A stretch of 64,000 nt of DNA. Source: Chryseobacterium shigense. GTDB taxonomy: Bacteria > Bacteroidota > Bacteroidia > Flavobacteriales > Weeksellaceae. Of this stretch, positions 1 to 9,036 are shown in pieces. Position numbers and translations under genes: made by a program. A model generated the notes under the pieces. That model did no database searches, was not told where the DNA came from, and worked only from the letters and a program-made list of their open reading frames with translations. Where the stretch lies: contig NZ_JACHLC010000003.1 of NCBI RefSeq assembly GCF_014207845.1, positions 186,001 through 250,000 of the forward strand. Direction: 5' to 3'. Every line of letters starts with the position of its first letter. Position 1 is the stretch's first letter.

Positions 1-270
1 TTTTCTAAGATTATTTCAGTTTTTATTAATTTATATTTATTCTAAATAATATTTTTCAAATTGATAATAATTTGTTAAAAAAAATGACTTGTGTGAAAAA
101 AAAATATTTATAGTAAATGAAGGTGGATATTATTGTTTAATCTGAGGTATTTCACTGAATGGTTAAAAACAATATGTAAAACGAAGCTATAGCTTATATA
201 ATGACTCCATTTGTGAGTGTTAATATTTATTAACATATTTGCTAATTAAAATATATTAAAATTTGTTAAT
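1..270. other. AT-rich leader region upstream of susC
   Basis: No gene is visible in this very AT-rich stretch. It holds a 16-bp palindrome (219-234, arms GTTAAT/ATTAAC) about 37 bases before the susC start, which could be an operator. No exact TAnnTTTG box is seen, although near matches occur around 233-241 and 257-266. The region is most simply the 5' regulatory region of the first SusC/SusD operon. Confidence 0.4.
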
Positions 271-3153
271 ATGAATGTTAAACTACGTGTATTGAGTGTT
301 GGAGCGTTGTTCTTTATCGGAACTACTGCTTTCGCACAAAAAACGAAAAAAGACACCGCATCTACTACGCAGATTGAGGAGGTAGTAATGGTTGGATTCG
401 GACAGAAGAAAACGGTGCAGGAGATTACAGGGGCTACAAGTACGATGACAGCCAAGGCTATTGAAGATTTACCAGTTGCTTCGGTTGATAAAATGTTACA
501 AGGTAGAGTTACCGGTGTTCAGACTGGTAGTTCTTCTGGTCAGCCGGGTGGTTTTGCGAATGTAAGAGTTAGAGGGGTTTCATCTATCAATGGAGTAACT
601 ACTCCAATTTATATCGTTGACGGTGTTAGGGTAGCAAACGGAAGTTTGGGGACAGCTAACGGAACAGCATTACTTACCAATATTCTTGCTAACTTAAGCC
701 CTGATGATGTAGAAAGTATTACAGTATTAAAAGATGCTGTTTCTACAGCTGTTTATGGTGCAGACGCAGGTGCGGGTGTAATTGTAATCACAACTAAATC
801 CGGTAAGAAAGGAAAGCCAAGATTTAATTTGTCATTTAACAGCGGTTTTAACCAGCAAGCTGTTGATATGGCAAGAAACTTCTCTGCCGGTGAGTATAAG
901 ACATATTTAAGAGATATGTTCAATAACTCATTGAGTTCAAACTATTCTATCGAGGAGATTGCTGGTGGTGCTCTAGCTGGTAAAATCTCAGCTTCTGCAA
1001 ATGCACAGGCTGTGGCTGTTATGTCTTCTCCTTATGACACAAACTGGCTGGATGTTGTTAGAAAAGATGGCTACCAGCAGAATGCGGATTTCAGCATGTC
1101 AGGAGGTAATGAGAGGTTTACCTATTATGCGGCTGCAAATATGTTCGAGCAAAACAGTATTATTATGAACTCTTTCTTCAAAAGATTATCATATACTACA
1201 AAATTAAGCTATCAGGCAACAGATAAATTAAAGATCAGCACAGATTTCCAGATCTCTCATAGTAAAACAAGAACTTTGAGTGATGGTGGTGCATTCTCTA
1301 ACCCGATGCTTGCACAATATTTTAACAGACCGACGGATCCTGCAAGAAATGCAGACGGTTCTTGGTACTTAGGGAATCCTGCAAACAGCAGATTAAGTAA
1401 TAATCAATTTAACGTTGGCTATTTGCTTGAGAACAACTATATCCAGGCTGGAACATTCAGAGCTTTTGCCAATCTTAATGTTGAGTATAAAATCTTAAAG
1501 AATTTAACTTATAGATTTGTATTCTCACCAGAATATGTAAATATGGAAGAAGATACATATTGGAACCCTCTTCATGGAGACGGATATACATATGGTGGAT
1601 ACAAAAGAACTTCTAATAATAGATATTTTAATTTCAACATACAGAATATCTTAGATTATTCACAAAAATTTGGAAAACATAATGTAGGAGTTTCTTTAAT
1701 TCAGGAAGCATATAAAACTGATAGAAAGTTTTTAATGGCTACAGGAATTACTGTAGGTTCACCAGCACTTGAAACTTTAAGGAATTTTGTTGTACCTTAT
1801 GGTTTTGATGGAACTCAAACAATCACATCCAGATACGGATATGCTGTAACAGGACATTATGACTATGATAAGCTATTCTTATTAGATGCATCTTACCGTA
1901 GAGACGTTCTTTCACAGTTTACTCCAGGAAGTAAAGCCGGTAATTTCTGGTCCATAGGTGGAGGTGTAGATTTAGCGAGACTAGATTTCATCAAAGATAT
2001 GAATACTATTTCTATGGCTAAATTCAGAGCTTCTTATGGTAAATTAGGAAATCAGGTAAATGCCAACCCATATGCATTATATTTATACGATCTTAATTAT
2101 AATGACTATGCTGGAGCAAGATATTATAATATCTATAATCCGAATTTATCTTGGGAAACAGTAAATCCATTGAATATTGGATTGGATTTAGGATTCTTAA
2201 GAAACAGAATTACAGTTACAGCTGAATACTATAACAAGAAAACAAATGATCTAATCTATAACGTTCCATTATCTCCATCACAGGGTGGAATTATCAACGA
2301 TAATGGTACTATCAGATATGGTTTGATGCTTGATAATGTTGGAACACTTGTTAATAAAGGATTTGAATTTGCTGTAAATGCTGATATATTTAAAGGAGAC
2401 AGAGATCAAGTGAACTGGTCAATTGGTGCCAACCTGTCTACCCTTAAAAATGAAGTTACAGAATTATATGGAGGAGCTGTTAATACAGCTACTACAACAC
2501 TTAGAGTAGGAGAAGGAGCTCGTACTTTCTATCTTAGAAAATGGGCTGGAGTAGATTCTTCAAATGGAGACCCTCTATGGTATATCAATGGTAACGATGG
2601 AGAAACTACTAATGATTATAACAAAGCACAGCAAGCCGTTCAGGGTTCATTCCTAAGTACAGTGTTTGGTGGGGCTAACACTAGTATTTCATATAAAGGA
2701 TTTGCTTTAGATCTTCAGTTTACTTACGGGTTCGGAGGTAAAATTTATGACAACTGGGCAAATTACACCTATAGTGATGGACAATATTCTCTAAACTATC
2801 CTGGATATGGAGATGTTATGGGAGACTACTGGACCCCTCAGAATACAGGAGCGTCTAATCCGAAGCCATTATATGGAGGAAACAAACTTTCTAACCAGGC
2901 TTCAACAAGATATTTATACGATGCTGATTATATCAGATTGAGTAATGCAAGATTTGGCTATACATTTAATGGTGATTTCTTGAAAGGGTCAGGACTTAAT
3001 TCTGTACAGGTTTATGTAATGGCAAATAATGCTTGGACACATAACTTTGATGACAGATTGAAATTTGATCCGGAGACTAATATTTCAGGAACTACTAACT
3101 TGAGTTTACCTGTATTAAAGTCTTATCTATTTGGTGTTAATGTTAGCTTCTAA
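271..3153 (+). CDS. SusC/RagA-family TonB-linked outer membrane protein
   Basis: Outer membrane beta-barrel that would import a nutrient using TonB energy, together with the SusD lipoprotein encoded 12 bases downstream. A signal peptide (about residues 1-23, ending in AFAQ) leads directly into the plug domain. The plug carries SusC-family landmarks: EEVVMVGFG near residue 37, a RVRGVSSINGVTTPIYIVDG stretch near 100-120 and VLKDAVSTAVYGADAG near 155. The rest is an aromatic-rich barrel ending in an aromatic residue (VNVSF), as expected for BAM insertion. At 960 residues it lacks the N-terminal carboxypeptidase-regulatory-like domain found in many SusC proteins. No enzyme genes are adjacent, so the substrate cannot be inferred. 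The start is the only ATG in front of the signal peptide. Confidence 0.95.
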   Translation: MNVKLRVLSVGALFFIGTTAFAQKTKKDTASTTQIEEVVMVGFGQKKTVQEITGATSTMTAKAIEDLPVASVDKMLQGRVTGVQTGSSSGQPGGFANVRVRGVSSINGVTTPIYIVDGVRVANGSLGTANGTALLTNILANLSPDDVESITVLKDAVSTAVYGADAGAGVIVITTKSGKKGKPRFNLSFNSGFNQQAVDMARNFSAGEYKTYLRDMFNNSLSSNYSIEEIAGGALAGKISASANAQAVAVMSSPYDTNWLDVVRKDGYQQNADFSMSGGNERFTYYAAANMFEQNSIIMNSFFKRLSYTTKLSYQATDKLKISTDFQISHSKTRTLSDGGAFSNPMLAQYFNRPTDPARNADGSWYLGNPANSRLSNNQFNVGYLLENNYIQAGTFRAFANLNVEYKILKNLTYRFVFSPEYVNMEEDTYWNPLHGDGYTYGGYKRTSNNRYFNFNIQNILDYSQKFGKHNVGVSLIQEAYKTDRKFLMATGITVGSPALETLRNFVVPYGFDGTQTITSRYGYAVTGHYDYDKLFLLDASYRRDVLSQFTPGSKAGNFWSIGGGVDLARLDFIKDMNTISMAKFRASYGKLGNQVNANPYALYLYDLNYNDYAGARYYNIYNPNLSWETVNPLNIGLDLGFLRNRITVTAEYYNKKTNDLIYNVPLSPSQGGIINDNGTIRYGLMLDNVGTLVNKGFEFAVNADIFKGDRDQVNWSIGANLSTLKNEVTELYGGAVNTATTTLRVGEGARTFYLRKWAGVDSSNGDPLWYINGNDGETTNDYNKAQQAVQGSFLSTVFGGANTSISYKGFALDLQFTYGFGGKIYDNWANYTYSDGQYSLNYPGYGDVMGDYWTPQNTGASNPKPLYGGNKLSNQASTRYLYDADYIRLSNARFGYTFNGDFLKGSGLNSVQVYVMANNAWTHNFDDRLKFDPETNISGTTNLSLPVLKSYLFGVNVSF

Positions 3154-3165
3154 AAAAGAAAAAAA

Positions 3166-4572
3166 ATGAATAAAATAATTAAAATAGGATTATTGTCAAT
3201 CGGGGTTGCTGTTACCAGCTTATCATGTTCCGATGATTTTGTAGAAAGAGAATTCTTCCAGGAGGTACAGCAAGGCCCTCTAACAACTGATAATGAAGTT
3301 CAGGCATTTGTAAGAGGTGGTTATGCTACTATGCGTAATACAGAATATTATGGAGCAGACTTCTTAGCATATGGAGAAGTAAGATCAGATGAAATGATCA
3401 GTAACCTGGCTGGAGGATACTATCAGAATGTAATGAACTACACTATGCTTTCTAATGACAGATACGCAGTAGATACTTACAACAGAATTTACGAATTAGT
3501 TGCTAAAGCTAATATTGTTATCAATACAGATATGGCAACTATTCAGGGAACAGATAATGATAGAAAGAACTCCAGATATGCACAAGGACAAGCGTACGGA
3601 TTAAGAGCTATTGCTTTCTTTGACGGTCTGAGATTATATGGACAAAAATATATCACAGGAGGAGAATCTTTAGGTATTGTATTACCTTTAAAGTATGATC
3701 CACAAGCTCGTATGGCTAGATCTACTATTGCTCAGACTGAAGCTCAGATTGATGCCGACTTTACAAAAGCATTAGAATTAATGACTGCTAATGGAGTTGT
3801 GACAAATACCATAAAAACGGAACTTAATATCAACTCTTTAAAAGGGATGATGTCAAGATTCTATCTATACAAAGGAGATTATGCAAAAGTAAGAACACTT
3901 ACAAGTCAGATTGTTGCAACAAATGCTTATTCTGTAGCTTCAGCAGCATTATTACAGGAAACTTTCAGATTTACAATGAATGGAGCTGCTCCCAATTCTA
4001 TCTTTGAATTAGCTGTGGGTATTAATTCATCATTATCTACAGGATCATACAGACAGAGACTTAACCCGAACGGTTATGCCAATCTTGTGGTAAATGCAAG
4101 TACTCAGGCAGCTTATGATGCCAGTGATGTAAGAAGAACATTTATTACACTAAGTGGAGGTCAGAGATTCGTTTCATTCAGTTCCAACGCTAATGGTATT
4201 GGTAAATATACGCAAGGTGTAGGAGCAGATAATATCAAAATGCTTCGTTATGAAGAAATTTTATTAAATGGTGTTGAAGCAGAATTAAATGGCGGTAGCG
4301 CCGCTCAGGCTCTTATTTATTACAATCTAATTGTTCAGAATAGAGGATTAGCTGCTGCTGGTACTGTTGATATGACTAAACTTAGATCGGAAAGAATGAA
4401 GGAACTTCTTGGAGAAGGTCTTAGACAATGGGATTTAAGAAGATGGGGTATTGCCATTCCAAGACCAACAGGTGCGAATGCTAATGTTGATCTTAATGCA
4501 TTCCCGATTCCAAGACAGGAAACCGACTTATCAGGTACATTAGTTAAATCTAATCCAGGATATGACAACTAA
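3166..4572 (+). CDS. SusD/RagB-family nutrient-binding lipoprotein
   Basis: Surface lipoprotein expected to sit as a lid on the upstream SusC barrel and capture its substrate. It has a lipoprotein signal peptide with lipobox LSC (Cys21) followed by SDD, an Asp-rich start compatible with surface export in Bacteroidota. The C-terminal half has the SusD signature: MLRYEEILLNGVEAELNGG, then RSERMKELLGEGLRQWDLRR, and a final NPGYDN. Length (468 aa) is normal for the family. It follows susC after 12 bases and is closed by a terminator at 4603, so the two form a simple two-gene operon. Ligand unknown. Confidence 0.95.
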   Translation: MNKIIKIGLLSIGVAVTSLSCSDDFVEREFFQEVQQGPLTTDNEVQAFVRGGYATMRNTEYYGADFLAYGEVRSDEMISNLAGGYYQNVMNYTMLSNDRYAVDTYNRIYELVAKANIVINTDMATIQGTDNDRKNSRYAQGQAYGLRAIAFFDGLRLYGQKYITGGESLGIVLPLKYDPQARMARSTIAQTEAQIDADFTKALELMTANGVVTNTIKTELNINSLKGMMSRFYLYKGDYAKVRTLTSQIVATNAYSVASAALLQETFRFTMNGAAPNSIFELAVGINSSLSTGSYRQRLNPNGYANLVVNASTQAAYDASDVRRTFITLSGGQRFVSFSSNANGIGKYTQGVGADNIKMLRYEEILLNGVEAELNGGSAAQALIYYNLIVQNRGLAAAGTVDMTKLRSERMKELLGEGLRQWDLRRWGIAIPRPTGANANVDLNAFPIPRQETDLSGTLVKSNPGYDN

Positions 4573-4602
4573 TAATTAGTTTATATAATTAATAAATATA
4601 TC

Positions 4603-4633
4603 AGCCACTTCTTTATGAAGTGGCTTTTATTTT
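4603..4633 (+). terminator. Rho-independent terminator after susD
   Basis: A perfect 9-bp stem AGCCACTTC/GAAGTGGCT with a 5-base loop is followed by TTTATTTT. It lies 31 bases after the susD stop codon. Confidence 0.85.
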
Positions 4634-4635
4634 GC

Positions 4636-4643
4636 TATTTTTG
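4636..4643 (+). promoter_or_regulatory. Bacteroidota -7 promoter box
   Basis: TATTTTTG matches TAnnTTTG exactly. It starts just after the susD terminator and 13 bases before the next gene's ATG, which implies a very short 5' leader. No clear -33 element was identified. Confidence 0.55.
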
Positions 4644-4656
4644 TTAAAATGTTGTT

Positions 4657-5331
4657 ATGAAAAAGATACTTTTAATTTTATTGGGTTGTTCAGTTTATAT
4701 AGTCGATGCACAAGTCGGTAACGAAAATGTTTCCTATTCTCCCGGAACTTTTTTTATGAGAGCGAATAGGCCTACAACCAAAGAATATGTAATAGAAGGA
4801 AGTCCATATACAACCGGAGATAAGTTCAATAAGGTAATTATTAAAGGCTTTAGTAAAGATGTTCAGGATCTTCGCTATAATGCTTATGAAGATGAAATGG
4901 AATTTAAAAAAGATGATGAATTATTTTATACCAATAAAGAGGATAATGTCAAAATACAATTTCCTGATATTGGCAAAATCTATGAATCTCTGACTTATAC
5001 CTATGATGGGAAAACAAAATCCGGATACTTGGTATTATTGGTAGATAGCCCGAAATTTTCGCTTTATAAAAGAGAAAAAGTGGAATTGCTGAAGGGAGAA
5101 AAAAGTACTAATTCATTTACAAAGGATGCTAATGATTATTATGCAAAAGATAAAGATCTATACCTGATTACCAAGGACAAAAAGTTCTTCAAATTCCCCA
5201 AGAACTCAGCTGATGCTGCCGAAGTCTTTTCAGTAGATAAAAAAGAACTGGACAGCTTCGTAAAGTTTAATAAAATCAATTTCAGTAAAGAACCTGATAT
5301 GATAAAACTGGTAGAATTTGTGAACAAGTAA
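4657..5331 (+). CDS. Secreted protein of unknown function
   Basis: 224-residue protein with a clear signal peptide (about 1-18, ending in VDAQ), so probably periplasmic or secreted. The mature part is rich in Lys, Asp and Tyr with alternating hydrophobic residues, suggesting a small beta-rich fold, and has no Cys after the signal region. I do not recognise a family. It is a single-gene unit with its own promoter box (4636) and its own terminator (5344), so it is unlikely to be part of the SusC/SusD operon or of the downstream porin gene. Confidence 0.7.
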   Translation: MKKILLILLGCSVYIVDAQVGNENVSYSPGTFFMRANRPTTKEYVIEGSPYTTGDKFNKVIIKGFSKDVQDLRYNAYEDEMEFKKDDELFYTNKEDNVKIQFPDIGKIYESLTYTYDGKTKSGYLVLLVDSPKFSLYKREKVELLKGEKSTNSFTKDANDYYAKDKDLYLITKDKKFFKFPKNSADAAEVFSVDKKELDSFVKFNKINFSKEPDMIKLVEFVNK

Positions 5332-5343
5332 ACACCATATCTT

Positions 5344-5373
5344 AACCCCTGCTTCCCGCAGGGGTTTTTGTTT
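5344..5373 (+). terminator. Rho-independent terminator
   Basis: Stem AACCCCTGC/GCAGGGGTT (9 bp) with loop TTCCC and a following T-rich tract, placed 12 bases after the stop codon at 5331. Confidence 0.9.
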
Positions 5374-5385
5374 CCTTTTATTTCT

Positions 5386-5393
5386 TATTTTTG
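5386..5393 (+). promoter_or_regulatory. Bacteroidota -7 promoter box for the porin/bshC unit
   Basis: TATTTTTG, an exact TAnnTTTG match, 67 bases before the chosen start of the porin gene and just after the preceding terminator. Confidence 0.55.
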
Positions 5394-5460
5394 CTGTACA
5401 AAAGTTCATAATGAGATCCTCTTAGATTCCACATGATTTTTGAACAATATAAATGAACGT

Positions 5461-7398
5461 ATGAAGTACATCCTTATTATAATCATCTTCTTCGGTTTTG
5501 TTGCAAAGGCCCAGGTTGTTAATAAAACAGATAATAAAAATCCGCAGAAAGAAGAAGATACCCTTGTCATAGATACCGGGAAAAAAGATTCTCTGAAAAT
5601 TTTTAAACCTACTATTAATGATTACCTGTATCAGACTCAGTTCTCTGAAAAGAAAATTTTTGATACAGTGATGACCGCTGAGAAGACCAATATCTTTTCT
5701 CAGTATAACAATAAGGATAACTTTGGAAAAGCCCAGGTTGCCAATATAGGGGCAGGCTTCAATCCTTTGATTTATGAGGTAAATCCCGAGCAGAATTTGT
5801 CTTTACTTCCAGCCAATAAATCATATATGATCATTGGTGCTGATGAAGTAAAATATTATGATGTAAAAACACCTACAGCCGCATTCATTTATCATACGGC
5901 TATGAAAAATGGGGCAGCATTGAATTCTACCTACACGCAGAACATAGGAAAAAGATTCAACTTTGCCCTTGAATATATGGGGCTTCGTTCCCAGGGATTT
6001 TATAGAAACTCGCTGGCATCGAACAACAATACAATATTTTCAGGACATTATATTTCCAAAAGTGGAAATTATGAGTTATTTGCGCATTATCTTCATCAGA
6101 ATGTAAACAATCAGGAAAGTGGTGGAATTACAGAAGATGATCTGTTCCAGAATGGAGACAGCAACTATAAGAACCGGCAAAATGCCCAGGTGAATCTGGC
6201 TTCATCAAGTTCTCAGTATTCCTACAGGAGATATTATCTCAGCCATCAGTTTACGCCATTCAATTCGGAAAAATTTCCTTTCAGTATAAGACACACCTTG
6301 TCCCATCAGGGAAACAAATATTTTTATAATCAGGGAGCAGTAGAATCTTATTGGTATGATAATACTTCGGAACTGATCAACGGCTTCCCCCTTACTACAA
6401 AAAAATATTCAGACAACTTCAGTAATACATTGAGTCTTGTTTTTAATAATGAAAGATTCAAGCTTGATGGAGGAGTAAGATATCAGATGCTGAAGTTTGG
6501 AGTAAGAGATCTTATTACAGTAAACGGAACAGCGCTTCCGGGTGAGCTTAAGGAAAACAGAATTGGAGCTGTAGGAAATCTTCAGGTAAAGCTTTGGGAC
6601 AAATTCCAGCTGAAATCCTTTTTGGAGTTTTCCAATGGAAGCCAGTTCGGAAGCTACCTCAGAACAGCCAATAACATAAAGTTCGAACCTATAAAAGATT
6701 ATTTTGTAAACGCAAAAGTAAACTTCCAGAGTGCCTATCCTTCATTCAATTACCTTTTGAACACTTCCGTTTACAATAAATACAATTATTATCTGGAAAA
6801 TGCCAAAAACCAAACGGTAACAGAAATCGGGGGAAGTGTGAATCTGAAATGGTTCAAAACTGAAATCTTCGCCAATTATTTCAGAATAGATAATTATACT
6901 TATTTTAATGCTGACGGAGCGCCACAACAGAGCAATAATTCATTGAACATTTCCCAGATCGGGGGAGATGCTACCTTCAGTTTTGGGAAATTCCACCTTA
7001 ATACGAGACTTCATTTCCAGAATGCATTAACGAACAAAGACCTTCTTCCAATGCCAGGTTTTATCGGAAGAGCCAATTTCTTCTTCCAGAGTCAGGCATT
7101 CAAAAAAGCGGCGGAAATCCAGGCAGGTTTGAAAGTCTATTATTTCTCAAAATTTGCATCAAGAGATTACTTCCCGATTCTGAACGAATATACTCTGCCT
7201 AATGCTGAGGCATTCTCCATCGGAGGGCAGCCTATTGTGGACCTTTATGTTAATATGAAGGTAAAAAAAATGTTCTTCTATGTAGAAGGCCAGCAGATAG
7301 GAACTTTTATTTCCAACAATAAAGCATATGCATTTCCACACTATCCGGTTTACGATTTTAGGTTAAATATTGGAATTGTGTGGTATTTGTTCAACTAA
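5461..7398 (+). CDS. Putative outer membrane porin (Porin_10-like)
   Basis: Outer membrane beta-barrel of about 645 residues. I chose ATG 5461 because it gives a compact signal peptide (MKYILIIIIFFGFVAKAQ); an in-frame TTG at 5440 would put seven polar residues ahead of it. After a low-complexity linker, the protein is a run of amphipathic, Tyr/Phe-rich strands ending in the aromatic C-terminus VWYLFN, typical of barrels. It resembles the flavobacterial 'putative porin' family, often seen immediately before bshC, as here (13-base gap). There is no plug domain, so it is not a TonB-dependent receptor. Substrate unknown. Confidence 0.75.
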   Translation: MKYILIIIIFFGFVAKAQVVNKTDNKNPQKEEDTLVIDTGKKDSLKIFKPTINDYLYQTQFSEKKIFDTVMTAEKTNIFSQYNNKDNFGKAQVANIGAGFNPLIYEVNPEQNLSLLPANKSYMIIGADEVKYYDVKTPTAAFIYHTAMKNGAALNSTYTQNIGKRFNFALEYMGLRSQGFYRNSLASNNNTIFSGHYISKSGNYELFAHYLHQNVNNQESGGITEDDLFQNGDSNYKNRQNAQVNLASSSSQYSYRRYYLSHQFTPFNSEKFPFSIRHTLSHQGNKYFYNQGAVESYWYDNTSELINGFPLTTKKYSDNFSNTLSLVFNNERFKLDGGVRYQMLKFGVRDLITVNGTALPGELKENRIGAVGNLQVKLWDKFQLKSFLEFSNGSQFGSYLRTANNIKFEPIKDYFVNAKVNFQSAYPSFNYLLNTSVYNKYNYYLENAKNQTVTEIGGSVNLKWFKTEIFANYFRIDNYTYFNADGAPQQSNNSLNISQIGGDATFSFGKFHLNTRLHFQNALTNKDLLPMPGFIGRANFFFQSQAFKKAAEIQAGLKVYYFSKFASRDYFPILNEYTLPNAEAFSIGGQPIVDLYVNMKVKKMFFYVEGQQIGTFISNNKAYAFPHYPVYDFRLNIGIVWYLFN

Positions 7399-7411
7399 AA
7401 GCAAAACAAAG

Positions 7412-8998
7412 TTGAAAACAGTAAATAAAATATCTTTTAATGATATAGAAAGCATTCCTCAGCTTGTAAAAGATTTTCTGAATCAAAACATTGAGGGCTT
7501 TGAAAAAAATACCTTTTCTTTAGATCATTTTAAAGATCAGATTCATCTCAAGCAGAATTCATTTACACAGGATCAGAGAACAATCTTGTCCAATGTACTG
7601 GAAAGACAGCTTTCAGGGCTTACCCTTTCCTCAAAACAGAAAGAAAACCTTGAAAACTTAAAACTGCCGGGTACATTTACAATTACTACAGGGCATCAGC
7701 TGAACCTTTTTTCCGGGCCTGTTTTCTTCGTCTATAAAATTTTACAGACCATTAAAACATGCGCTTACCTGAAAGAAAATTTTCCTGATTTTAATTTTGT
7801 ACCGGTGTACTGGATGGCCTCGGAAGATCACGATTTCGCCGAGATCAATCATTTCAAAACCGAACATAATTATTATGAGATCAATGAGAAATCCGGCGGG
7901 CCGGTAGGCAGAATAACCATCAGCGATACATTTTTCATTTCCGAATTTGAAAAAGAATTTAAAGATTCCATATTCGGGACAGAATTGATTCTGATGATGA
8001 AAGAAGCCTACAAAACAGGAAATACACTTACAGAAGCAATTAAAATTCTGGTCAACAGGCTTTTTTCCGAATTCGGGTTGCTGATTATAGATGGCGATTC
8101 CAAGGAACTCAAAGATCAGATCAAAGATATTTTCAAAGACGAGCTGCTGAATTTCAGCTTACACAAAAACTCAAAAGAAAAAGTAAATTTTCTGACGGGA
8201 AAATATGGAAAAGTACAGGTTAATCCACGCGATATTAATCTTTTTTACCTTTCTGAAACCAGAGACCGTATTGATTTTGACGGTGAGCAATATATCGTAG
8301 TAGATACAGATAAAAGGTTTACCCGTGAAGAAATACTTCAGGAGCTGGAAAACCATCCCGAAAACTTCAGTCCGAATGCTTTAATGCGTCCGGTTTATCA
8401 GGAAAAAGTACTTCCTAACCTGGCTTATATCGGAGGAAATGCAGAGATCATGTACTGGCTGGAACTTAAAGATTATTTTGAAGCAGTTCGTATCCCTTTC
8501 CCTGTTTTGATTCCGAGGAATTCAATGCTTTTTATTAAAGAAAAAACTGTTGGGAAAATTGAAAAGCTGGACCTTAATATCCATGACTTCTTTGGAAATT
8601 TTACGGCAATTACCAATCAGAAAATTTTAAAAGACAGTAATGTATTATCATTGCTTGAAGAAAAAGAACTTCTTTTGGAGAAAAACTTTTCTGAGCTTAC
8701 ATCTGCAGCAGAAACCACGGAACGCTCTTTCGGGAATATGGTAAAAGCAGAAGAAGTAAGGCAGCTGAAATCATTTAAAAGAATGAAGAAACGATTGCTT
8801 CATGCAGAAAAAATAAAACAGGGTGAACTGCTCGAAAGACTTGAAAAATTGTTTTTAGATGTTCATCCTTCAAAAACATGGCAGGAGAGGGTTTATAACT
8901 TTAGTGTCTTCTTTTCAGATTATGGCTATTCATGGCTTGAAAATTGTTGGGAGGAAATGGTGGTTCAAGAATCCAAATTAATAATTGTTGCCATTTAA
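7412..8998 (+). CDS. bshC: Bacillithiol synthase BshC
   Basis: Predicted final enzyme of bacillithiol synthesis, adding cysteine to glucosaminyl-malate in the cytoplasm. Visible family features are TTGHQLNLFSGPVFFVYKI (about residues 90-108), the VYWMASEDHDFAEINH stretch just after it, a GGNAEIMYWLELKDYF segment in the second half, and a C-terminal Lys/Glu-rich coiled coil. The start is TTG at 7412, giving MKTVNKISFNDIES and 528 residues, the usual size. A longer reading from an upstream TTG (7370) would overlap the porin gene and add a non-conserved extension. It is 13 bases after the porin stop and probably co-transcribed with it. The other bsh genes are not in this window. Confidence 0.92.
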   Translation: MKTVNKISFNDIESIPQLVKDFLNQNIEGFEKNTFSLDHFKDQIHLKQNSFTQDQRTILSNVLERQLSGLTLSSKQKENLENLKLPGTFTITTGHQLNLFSGPVFFVYKILQTIKTCAYLKENFPDFNFVPVYWMASEDHDFAEINHFKTEHNYYEINEKSGGPVGRITISDTFFISEFEKEFKDSIFGTELILMMKEAYKTGNTLTEAIKILVNRLFSEFGLLIIDGDSKELKDQIKDIFKDELLNFSLHKNSKEKVNFLTGKYGKVQVNPRDINLFYLSETRDRIDFDGEQYIVVDTDKRFTREEILQELENHPENFSPNALMRPVYQEKVLPNLAYIGGNAEIMYWLELKDYFEAVRIPFPVLIPRNSMLFIKEKTVGKIEKLDLNIHDFFGNFTAITNQKILKDSNVLSLLEEKELLLEKNFSELTSAAETTERSFGNMVKAEEVRQLKSFKRMKKRLLHAEKIKQGELLERLEKLFLDVHPSKTWQERVYNFSVFFSDYGYSWLENCWEEMVVQESKLIIVAI

Positions 8999-9009
8999 TT
9001 TTAAAGAAG

Positions 9010-9017
9010 TATTTTTG
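9010..9017 (+). promoter_or_regulatory. Bacteroidota -7 promoter box for the LysM gene
   Basis: TATTTTTG, exact TAnnTTTG, 19 bases before the ATG at 9037, so transcription would begin about 10-15 bases before the start codon. Confidence 0.6.
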
Positions 9018-9036
9018 TAAATTATAATTATCGAAT

